DNA of 46,202 bases, from positions 1 through 46,202 of the forward strand of contig BDTO01000043.1 in the NCBI GenBank assembly GCA_002897855.1, read 5' to 3'. This DNA is from a bacterium BMS3Bbin05. Lineage in GTDB: Bacteria; Nitrospirota; Thermodesulfovibrionia; Thermodesulfovibrionales; BMS3Bbin05. The translations under genes were made by a program, and so were the position numbers. Every line of letters starts with the position of its first letter. Position 1 is the stretch's first letter. A model generated the notes under the pieces. The model did no database searches. It saw only the letters and a list, made by a program, of their open reading frames with translations, and was not told where the DNA came from. Shown here one piece after another: positions 26,399 to 33,280 of the stretch.

Positions 26399-27432
26399 AA
26401 CACCCTCTTTATCTCTGAATCCGGCTTTTCTATAGATCCCTCTTTCATAATGTGTCTTCCATTCTCAAGAGTAATATATACCTCTTCCCAGTATCGCATC
26501 ACTATGCCCTTTGAATATTCAAGTTCTTCAAGTTCTTCACCCATTATAAAATGCCTTATTGCAGCAGCAGGTTCATTAAAATTAAAATTTGCCCTAAAAG
26601 CCGTAGTCCCGGAAAATCTTGGGTTTATTTCAAAGGTTTTAGGTCCATTTTTTGACATCCTGCATTGAACATTTATCGGTCCTGATGCACCATTTCTACT
26701 CAAGGATTCAGCAATCCTTCTCATCTCCTTTTTTACTACCGGGAAATCATCCACAATAGCACGATAAGTAGTTCCCGATAACAATTCACGTTTCATTGTA
26801 ATAATACCTTTAATATCAGAACTGGAATCAAAAAAAATGCCGGCTGTGTATTCGTCATCCTGATCAATGTATTCCTGTATGACCGGATCAGCTATTTTTC
26901 CAAGAGCACATTCAAGCTCTATTTCGTCTTTTACAATAAAGACATTTTTTGATCCTCCACCTACTCGAGGTTTCACAACCAATGGAAAACCAATATCCTT
27001 TATATAATCCTTTAATGAGTCACTATCTCTTAAGATGGTCTCAGGACAATTAAAACCATTCCTTCTTAAAAAGAGAAAGGATTCCCATTTGTCATGAAAG
27101 GTATTAACTATTGCAGGGTTGCTCACAAGGATAAAAGCTTCAGTTAGACGCTCTATCTCTTGTTTCGCTCCAGCAAAAAATGGCACCTCCGGGTCAGACC
27201 CAATCAAAATCATGTCCACATTTTCGTCCTTGCAGACCGTTACGATTGAATCTTTAAAATCCCCTGAATAAGCTGGTGGAAGAACATAGCCTTTATCACA
27301 TCTGAACAATCCTGCTGATAGAGGGTTGATATCCGATCCGATTATCCGCACTCTAAGCCCTGACATCCTAATCGCTTTAATAATCCCCTGGCCAATATTC
27401 GAACCAACACCTGTAACAATTACTGTAATCAT
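26395..27432 (-). CDS. ATP-grasp ligase (CarB-like)
   Basis: The 345-residue protein has an N-terminal pre-ATP-grasp fold starting MITVIVTGVGSNIGQGIIKA, then an ATP-grasp domain (FPLVVKPRVGGGSKNVF and QEYIDQDDEYTAGIF), and the metal-binding region GPINVQCRMS and FEINPRFSGTT. These belong to the carbamoyl-phosphate-synthase-like ATP-grasp family found in polysaccharide and amino-sugar clusters. It would join a carboxylate to an amine or similar nucleophile; the substrate is unknown. It overlaps the HAD start by 4 bases and lies 4 bases from the epimerase gene. Confidence 0.8.
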   Translation of the reverse strand: MITVIVTGVGSNIGQGIIKAIRMSGLRVRIIGSDINPLSAGLFRCDKGYVLPPAYSGDFKDSIVTVCKDENVDMILIGSDPEVPFFAGAKQEIERLTEAFILVSNPAIVNTFHDKWESFLFLRRNGFNCPETILRDSDSLKDYIKDIGFPLVVKPRVGGGSKNVFIVKDEIELECALGKIADPVIQEYIDQDDEYTAGIFFDSSSDIKGIITMKRELLSGTTYRAIVDDFPVVKKEMRRIAESLSRNGASGPINVQCRMSKNGPKTFEINPRFSGTTAFRANFNFNEPAAAIRHFIMGEELEELEYSKGIVMRYWEEVYITLENGRHIMKEGSIEKPDSEIKRVF

Positions 27433-27436
27433 TATT

Positions 27437-28327
27437 TTAAACCTTTACATAATTTCTGATTCCATTTTCTAAATTATAAACCGGTTGAAACCCTAATTTT
27501 TTCTCAGCCTTTAAAATATTTAAGATTGGCTGTGACTCATCCTCTTTCTCATCATTGTAAAAGATGATTTTTGATTTGCTGTTTGTTATGTTGATGATAA
27601 TCTCAGCCAGTCCGGATAGAGATGTAGCTATACCAGTACCTATATTAAAAGTCCCTACTACATTACTTTCCAAGGCAAGAATAATAGCTGATACTATATC
27701 TTTAACACATATAAAGTCTCTCACACCAATTCCAGTTCCGTATATCTGTATATCCTCTCCACTAATTGCTTTTCTAAGAAACTTTCCAAATATAAAATGC
27801 TCCGGCATTCCTGCACCATATACATATGAGTAGCGCAATGAGACTGCCTTAATCCCGAATACTTTTCTGTATCTTTCGCAGAGCATCTCGCCTAACAATT
27901 TACTCATTCCATAATGGGTGATTGGAAAAGCGCTGTTTTCCTCTTTAACTATCTTCGGTTCTTTTGATATGCCATAAACTATAGCACTTGAGCTGTATAT
28001 GAATCTTTGTATTTTTCTTATAGCCGCAAACTCGAGAAGATTATTAGTTCCTATTACATTCACATTAAGGCAATCCTCGAACTCTCTAATCTCATCTTTT
28101 AGGGGAATATATGCAGCAAGATGTATTATTTTATCAAACGGATAATCCTTGATATAAAAGACTTCTTCTTTTTTAGAGATATCCGCCTTTAGTATCGTAA
28201 CTTTATCTTTCCAGTCATCGGGAGCTATTTTATGATTTATTAAAACTGCCAGGTCATAACCTCGCCTTATCAACTCAGGAATTAATGCTTTCCCAACAAA
28301 ACCTGTTGCACCTGTTACTAAAATCAA
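27437..28327 (-). CDS. NAD-dependent epimerase/dehydratase (extended SDR)
   Basis: The 296-residue protein has TGATGFVG at about 5-12, SSSAIVYG and the catalytic Y-x3-K in THYGMSKLLGE, then RYSYVYG and DFICVKDIVSAI. This marks a sugar-nucleotide epimerase or reductase. The start appears to be TTG at 28327; AGGAGG lies 12 bases upstream inside the end of the glycosyltransferase gene, a rather long spacing. Only 1 base separates it from that gene. Substrate unknown. Confidence 0.8.
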   Translation of the reverse strand: MILVTGATGFVGKALIPELIRRGYDLAVLINHKIAPDDWKDKVTILKADISKKEEVFYIKDYPFDKIIHLAAYIPLKDEIREFEDCLNVNVIGTNNLLEFAAIRKIQRFIYSSSAIVYGISKEPKIVKEENSAFPITHYGMSKLLGEMLCERYRKVFGIKAVSLRYSYVYGAGMPEHFIFGKFLRKAISGEDIQIYGTGIGVRDFICVKDIVSAIILALESNVVGTFNIGTGIATSLSGLAEIIINITNSKSKIIFYNDEKEDESQPILNILKAEKKLGFQPVYNLENGIRNYVKV

Positions 28328-28328
28328 A

Positions 28329-29279
28329 CTATCTTATTTCCTCCTGTATTACATAAAGAGGTCTATTCTGCACCTCCGTATATATCCTTCCAATATATTC
28401 TCCAATTACGCCAAGTACAAGAAGTATAACACCGCCCAGGAAAAATAAAGAGACAATTATAGATGCATATCCTAAAATAGGTATACCTAAAAATAATTTT
28501 CTATACAACATAAAAAGCCCCAATAAAAAACTCATGACAGCAACTAAGAATCCTAAATACGTTGCAAGTTGAAGCGGCACATAAGAAAAAGAGGTCACTC
28601 CATGCCATGCGAGTTTAAACAGCTTAAATAAAGTATATTTAGAACTGCCAGAATATCTTTTATGCCTTTCAATCTTAACTTTCGCTTGAGGCAACCCTAC
28701 CCAACCCATAAGCCCCAGAAGAAATCTTGATTTTTCTCTCAATCTTCTTAAATTTTCTACAGTTCGTTTGCTCATTATTCTGAAAATTCCACTTTCCAGA
28801 TTTATTTCAAGATTAGTAATTATTTTTAATACCCTTAAATAAATCCATGAAATAATTTTTCTTAATAAGGGGTCATCCCTTTTTTCCCTTTCAGCATAAA
28901 CCAAATCATATCCCTCTATGAACTTTTCATATAACTTTGGAATCTCCTCCGGCGGGTCCTGCAAATCTCCATCCATCAAGATGACTGCATTTCCCTCCGC
29001 ATGGTCAAGTCCGGCGGTAATAGCGATATGATGCCCGAAGTTTCTTGAAAACCTTATGCCCTTTATTTTTTGGTCTTTTTCATGGAGTCCCTTAATTAAC
29101 AGCCAGGAGCGATCCGTGCTTCCATCATCAACTAAAATAATTTCATAGCTCTCCTTTTCCATGCCCTCGTCTTCACAGAGTTTTTTCATCACGGCCGTCA
29201 GGCGTCTGTAAAGCTCGGGAATGTTTTCTTCCTCATTATAGATTGGGATGACTATGGAGAATTCAGTCTCGCTCTGCAT
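28329..29279 (-). CDS. GT2 glycosyltransferase with two C-terminal membrane helices (DPM1/GtrB-like)
   Basis: The 316-residue protein has FSIVIPIYNEEENIPELY near the start, ILVDDGSTDRSW, and the donor/metal site ILMDGDLQDPPEEIP. The last third has two hydrophobic segments (LATYLGFLVAVMSFLLGLFML and IIVSLFFLGGVILLVLGVIGEYI). This layout matches polyprenyl-phosphate glycosyltransferases such as GtrB, which load a sugar onto undecaprenyl phosphate. The ATG overlaps the tail of a remnant upstream frame. It is the first intact gene of the polysaccharide operon. Confidence 0.88.
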   Translation of the reverse strand: MQSETEFSIVIPIYNEEENIPELYRRLTAVMKKLCEDEGMEKESYEIILVDDGSTDRSWLLIKGLHEKDQKIKGIRFSRNFGHHIAITAGLDHAEGNAVILMDGDLQDPPEEIPKLYEKFIEGYDLVYAEREKRDDPLLRKIISWIYLRVLKIITNLEINLESGIFRIMSKRTVENLRRLREKSRFLLGLMGWVGLPQAKVKIERHKRYSGSSKYTLFKLFKLAWHGVTSFSYVPLQLATYLGFLVAVMSFLLGLFMLYRKLFLGIPILGYASIIVSLFFLGGVILLVLGVIGEYIGRIYTEVQNRPLYVIQEEIR

Positions 29280-29337
29280 TTTTTATAACCTTTTCCATTA
29301 TTGTCGGCACATCAACAAGCCTTGGCGGTGTGGCTGG
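29263..29337 (-). pseudogene. 3' remnant of a lost operon gene
   Basis: In another frame than the glycosyltransferase, 24 codons read PATPPRLVDVPTIMEKVIKN then AERD and stop at TGA (29263-29265), overlapping the GT2 start as coupled genes do. Upstream the frame is closed by TAA at 29338-29340, right at the end of the AAA ATPase gene. It looks like the C-terminus of a gene displaced when the ATPase segment entered. The original family is not identifiable. Confidence 0.3.
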
Positions 29338-29340
29338 TTA

Positions 29341-30483
29341 TCAAAGGATAAAGTCTAAATAATTCTCTCTGTTGATTATATCAAATCCGGCATTACTGTA
29401 AGCGCCCTGCCAGTCCTTCGGGGGCTTCTGTTTTCCCCTTTCAGTCCATCTGAATTCATATCCGCCAAGTATGCCTTCCCGTTCCTCGACGAGATCAATC
29501 TCCTGTTTGTCATAGGTGCGCCAAAAGTAAAATGAGCCATAGATACCCTGGTAGGCACATTTTTTTATCCGTTCGATGACCATAAAGTTCTCCCAGAGGA
29601 TACCCACATCGTTACGGCTGTTGAGAGGATTAAACTGGGAGATTACGGCATTACGAATACCGTTATCAATGAAATAGTATTTTGCCTTACTCACGACCTC
29701 CTTTCGCAAATTCCTGCTGAGGCCGCCGATTCGCATAATGACAAATGCCTTTTCAAAGATATCCAGATACCGCCCTACGGTTTTGACATCCAGTTTTACC
29801 TGTGTGGCAAGTTCGTTGAGGGATACCTGGCTTCCCACCTGAAAGGCAAGAAGTTTCAGCAAATCCAGCAGAACCCTTGACCCCTTTATCCGCTCAAGGC
29901 TCAGGACATCTTTGAGCAAATATGAGTCGACTATTTCGTTGAGTATTTCGGTTCTCTCTTTTGTGTTCCCCGCAGTGATAACCTCGGGGTATGATCCGAA
30001 GATGAGAAACTCCTCAAGTCTTTCTCTCAACTCATAGCGATTGTAAAGGGTAAGAAGCTCCATCTGGGCAAAGGGATAAAGGACAAGCGTCTTCTTCCTG
30101 CCTGTCAACGGCTCTCCAATCGCCCCTGACAGGTCAAAGGAGGATGAGCCCGTGGCTATAACTATGATATCAGGCCTGTGATCAACTATCATCTTCAGGC
30201 CCATGCCGACACCCGGGATCTGCTGTGCCTCATCTATAGCCAGCAACTCATAGCCGGATACGTATTCCAATATAAGGGGCAGGTCCCTGGAACTGAGGAT
30301 TTGTTGTACCCTGATGTTATCACCAGAATCCAGCTTGTACTTTAACGGGGTCTGCGAGAGGAAATTCTGTAATAACGTAGTCTTTCCGACCTGTCTCGGG
30401 CCGTAAATGACAAGCGTTTTGCCCTGTCTTATCAGTGCATTCAGATCATAATGCCGCTTAATCATCATAAATAACGATAACAC
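29341..30483 (-). CDS. AAA ATPase with DUF4143 domain
   Basis: The 380-residue protein has Walker A GPRQVGKTTLL (about 25-35), Walker B ELLAIDEAQ, and an AAA_14 core, then a winged-helix-like region (SLNELATQVKLDVKTVGRYLDI). A C-terminal DUF4143/PD-(D/E)xK-like part ends with FYFWRTYDKQEIDLVEE. I list the GTG start at 30483; ATGs at 30468 and 30465 are alternatives, and none has a clear ribosome site. This family is widely and patchily distributed, often as isolated cargo. It interrupts a sugar operon next to two MITE copies, which suggests insertion. Physiological role unknown. Confidence 0.85.
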   Translation of the reverse strand: MLSLFMMIKRHYDLNALIRQGKTLVIYGPRQVGKTTLLQNFLSQTPLKYKLDSGDNIRVQQILSSRDLPLILEYVSGYELLAIDEAQQIPGVGMGLKMIVDHRPDIIVIATGSSSFDLSGAIGEPLTGRKKTLVLYPFAQMELLTLYNRYELRERLEEFLIFGSYPEVITAGNTKERTEILNEIVDSYLLKDVLSLERIKGSRVLLDLLKLLAFQVGSQVSLNELATQVKLDVKTVGRYLDIFEKAFVIMRIGGLSRNLRKEVVSKAKYYFIDNGIRNAVISQFNPLNSRNDVGILWENFMVIERIKKCAYQGIYGSFYFWRTYDKQEIDLVEEREGILGGYEFRWTERGKQKPPKDWQGAYSNAGFDIINRENYLDFIL

Positions 30484-30581
30484 GGGAATTCTTTTTTGTC
30501 AAATTTTATGGAATACAATTCCATAATTTTAAGACAATTTATGGATAATCTATCCTTAGATTCTTATAACCGTAGTAAATA

Positions 30582-30724
30582 GTGTCTGTCCATAAACTGC
30601 CGTTTCTTCTTTTTGTCATGCCCGAAATCTGTAATCGGGTATCCGAAACTTATTGAAAAGAATAGATTCCGGCTTAAGGACTGCCGGAATGACAGATAGA
30701 GGGACTGTCTTTATGGACAGACTC
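30582..30724 (-). mobile_element. MITE-like element, copy D (143 bp)
   Basis: This copy is in inverted orientation relative to A-C. Ends are of the CCATAAA subtype: GTGTCTGTCCATAAA at the low-coordinate side (one mismatch to the usual GAG) and the complement of GAGTCTGTCCATAAA at the other. TAAATA lies on both sides (30576-30581 and 30725-30730); the second hexamer is shared with copy E. Confidence 0.86.
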
Positions 30725-30730
30725 TAAATA

Positions 30731-30872
30731 GTGTCTGTGTATAAATTGCCGTTTTTTATTTTTGTCATGTCCCGAAAGTGTTCGGGCCATCCGGAACTTA
30801 CTGAAAAGAATAGATTCCGGCTTAAGGACTGCCGGAATGACAGGTAGAGGAACTGACTTTATACACAGACTC
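30731..30872 (-). mobile_element. MITE-like element, copy E (142 bp)
   Basis: It lies directly next to copy D in the same inverted orientation, separated only by TAAATA. Ends are of the GTATAAA subtype. It is flanked by TAAATA at 30725-30730 and 30873-30878. It has the same GTGTCTG variant end as copy D. Confidence 0.86.
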
Positions 30873-30878
30873 TAAATA

Positions 30879-31210
30879 GTGTTATTTATCAGGTGCGTCT
30901 CCAAAAGAGCTAATAAAACATATGGAGATACAGAAATTCGGGCATGGGTGGAAAATCTTGCCTTTGAGATTCTTCGGTCGCATAGTTTATCCCGCAGAAC
31001 CATGCGGGGCTTCCTAAGAATGACCGGGGGAAATTGTCATTCCGAGCCCTTCGGCTATCGTCATTCTGAGCCTGTCGAAGAATCTCTCCGTTCCGCTTCT
31101 TCCTGCTCAGGGCAGGCTTCGTAAAGAATCTCTCCGTTTTATCCCCTAACGCCACCTACAACGCCTCGATAATGAACCACCACGCCATAGCGCTGCATCT
31201 CACAACATAA
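30879..31210. repeat. Intergenic region with REP-like dispersed repeat words
   Basis: The segment about 31036-31135 holds two tandem forms of the 'gtcattc(c/t)gagcc' word and two copies of 'aagaatctctccg'. These are the well-known dispersed intergenic words of many environmental bacteria, which give spurious translations on both strands. No real gene is apparent. A 19-codon frame at 31139-31198 (minus) begins 13 bases after the aminotransferase stop but has no ribosome site. Confidence 0.5.
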
Positions 31211-32335
31211 TCAAGTAATCAGCGATTTAAGTGTATCTGAAACATAGGTCAATTCATCTTCCGAAAGCCGGGGATAAAAAGGCAGAGAAATGGTCCTGTT
31301 GCCGATAGCTTCTGCAACAGGGAAATCTCCTGATTTATAACTAAACCTGTCACGATAATATTTCAGGAGATGAATCGGGCGGTAATTTACCGCAACACCT
31401 ATCCCTCTTTTTTGAAGTTCATTGAGTATTTCGTCCCTTTTTCCGCCATCAACAAGGACGGTAAAGAGATGCATGGCATGCCTTGGTGCAGCCGGATATC
31501 CCGCCAATTGGACAGTATCGAGACCGGCAAGACTTTGTGTATAAAGATCCCATAAAACCTTTCTCCGTTCCCAAAGCAGGTCTATCCTCTTTAACTGCCC
31601 GATGAGAAGAGCAGCCTGCAAATTATCCATATTGTATTTCCACCCGAGAAACGGCATATCCCAGTGTCTGTATTGTTTCGTATATCTGTCAGCTGCCGAT
31701 TTATCAATCCCATGTAATCGTAACATTTTCAGGATTTCCGCCTTATCACGATCATGAACACAGACGGCACCTCCCTCTCCCGAAGTGATATTCTTTGTAG
31801 CATAAAAGCTGAAACATGCGGAATCCGCCAACTTCCCAACCCTGATACCGTCCCTTTCCGCCTCTATTGCATGAGCTGCATCTTCTATGACGACAAGCCC
31901 GTGTTTATCCGCAATCCGCCTGATTTTCTTCATATCACACATTCGGCCGTAAAGATGCACGGGAATAACGGCTTTAGTACGCTCAGTAATTGCACCTTCA
32001 ATAAGATCGGCGTTTATATTGCCTGTATCTTCCTCCACGTCCACGAACACAGGCTTTGCCCCTGCATGCAGGATTGCGTTGGATGTTGCGCAGAAACTCA
32101 TTGGTGTAGTGATAACTTCATCACCGGCCCCTATAGCCCACGCAACAAGACTCAGGTGCAGCGCGGCGGTGCAACTCGTGACTCCCACTGCATATGGTAT
32201 GTCAAGGTATGAAGAAAATCTTTCCTCGAATTCCCCGGCAACTGCACCGGTCGTTAAAAAAACGGAGTTCAGCACTCCCTCTATCCTTCCGACATCCTCA
32301 TTATCAATATTATGTCTGTAGAATTCGACTTTCAT
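31211..32335 (-). CDS. DegT/DnrJ/EryC1/StrS-family PLP-dependent sugar aminotransferase
   Basis: The 374-residue protein has GVTSCTAALHLSL (cofactor phosphate site), VIEDAAHAI, and the PLP-binding lysine in FSFYATKNITSGEGGA (Lys181). HWDMPFLGWKYNMDNLQAAL follows, as in ArnB/PseC-type enzymes. It would add an amino group to a keto-sugar nucleotide, a natural next step after a 4,6-dehydratase such as the one at 23077. The ATG overlaps the scpA stop by 4 bases (ATGA), so it is co-translated with scpA. The exact sugar is not determined. Confidence 0.87.
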   Translation of the reverse strand: MKVEFYRHNIDNEDVGRIEGVLNSVFLTTGAVAGEFEERFSSYLDIPYAVGVTSCTAALHLSLVAWAIGAGDEVITTPMSFCATSNAILHAGAKPVFVDVEEDTGNINADLIEGAITERTKAVIPVHLYGRMCDMKKIRRIADKHGLVVIEDAAHAIEAERDGIRVGKLADSACFSFYATKNITSGEGGAVCVHDRDKAEILKMLRLHGIDKSAADRYTKQYRHWDMPFLGWKYNMDNLQAALLIGQLKRIDLLWERRKVLWDLYTQSLAGLDTVQLAGYPAAPRHAMHLFTVLVDGGKRDEILNELQKRGIGVAVNYRPIHLLKYYRDRFSYKSGDFPVAEAIGNRTISLPFYPRLSEDELTYVSDTLKSLIT

Positions 32336-33102
32336 GATGCCGAACCACTTCGGCCGGATTCTGCATTACCATTCTTATCCTTCTCCGGGGCTATAATCCA
32401 TATTACGCCAAACTCACGGTCCTGGTATACCCTTGCAAGACCAAGCCTTATAACCTCCAGCAACGCAACAAAAGTAACCACCATTTCCATCTTTGTCAAG
32501 CCACCGGGAAAAAGTGATTCGAACCTGACCGTATCCTGATTTTCGAGTTTTTCAACGATCAATGCTATCCTGTCTTTAACCGTCAGTGTCTCCCTGGTTA
32601 TTTCAACCGCCTCCGGCGGCACTTTACCAAGCAAATTCCTGAAGGCGCCTATAAGATCAAAGAGGTTAAGATCAAAAAGCGGCAGTTCCACCTCCATCTC
32701 GTCCTGCGGCACATCGCACTCCGCCGGCTCCCTCCAGAAATAATCACGCCATGTCAACTCTCTTTCCTTAAGCGAGAGCGAAGCCTCCTTAAAGGCCTGA
32801 TATTCAAGCAATCTCTGGACAAGCTCAAGCCTCGGATCATCCTGCTCATCTGCCCGGACCTCCTCATCCACCGGCAGGAGCATCCTTGACTTGATGTAAA
32901 TAAGGGTCGACGCCATAACCAGAAACTCACCTGCGATCTCAAGGTTCAGTTCCTTCATGAGCCCGATATACTCAAGGTATTGATGAGTGATGAGAGCAAT
33001 GGGAATATCGTAAATATCAACCTTGTTTTCTCTGATAAGGTGAAGAAGCAAGTCGAGAGGCCCCTCGAAAACCGGCAATTTTATACTGTACGAATCGTCC
33101 AT
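32332..33102 (-). CDS. scpA: Segregation and condensation protein A
   Basis: The 256-residue protein begins with the diagnostic LPVFEGPLDLLLHLIRENKVDIYDIPIALITHQYLEYI and contains LVMASTLIYIKSRMLLP, both highly conserved in ScpA kleisins. A winged-helix C-terminus follows. The length is normal. ScpA bridges SMC heads together with ScpB in chromosome condensation. scpB is not beside it in this window; the downstream gene is instead a sugar aminotransferase, overlapping by 4 bases. A 178-base gap separates it from the NuoG-like gene upstream. Confidence 0.93.
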   Translation of the reverse strand: MDDSYSIKLPVFEGPLDLLLHLIRENKVDIYDIPIALITHQYLEYIGLMKELNLEIAGEFLVMASTLIYIKSRMLLPVDEEVRADEQDDPRLELVQRLLEYQAFKEASLSLKERELTWRDYFWREPAECDVPQDEMEVELPLFDLNLFDLIGAFRNLLGKVPPEAVEITRETLTVKDRIALIVEKLENQDTVRFESLFPGGLTKMEMVVTFVALLEVIRLGLARVYQDREFGVIWIIAPEKDKNGNAESGRSGSAS

Positions 33103-33280
33103 GGAGCATTATTTTAGCAGGAAGGAATACGTTTTGGATAGACACCGGTCCCTGTACAATGCATCTGGACAGAAGTATATCAAGCGTATTGGAGAGCCGC
33201 CGGGAAACTGCATGCAGGTCCCGAAAGCACTCGGGATCCATGATTGCTACAAGATATTATAAATCCCTGAGAACCATAAT

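Noticed and set aside
30879-31155. Overlapping 81-codon frames on both strands
   Set aside because: They are translations of dispersed intergenic repeat words.
31139-31198. 19-codon frame (MQRYGVVVHYRG...) just after the aminotransferase
   Set aside because: Too short and lacking a ribosome site; could be the start of a lost gene but cannot be supported.
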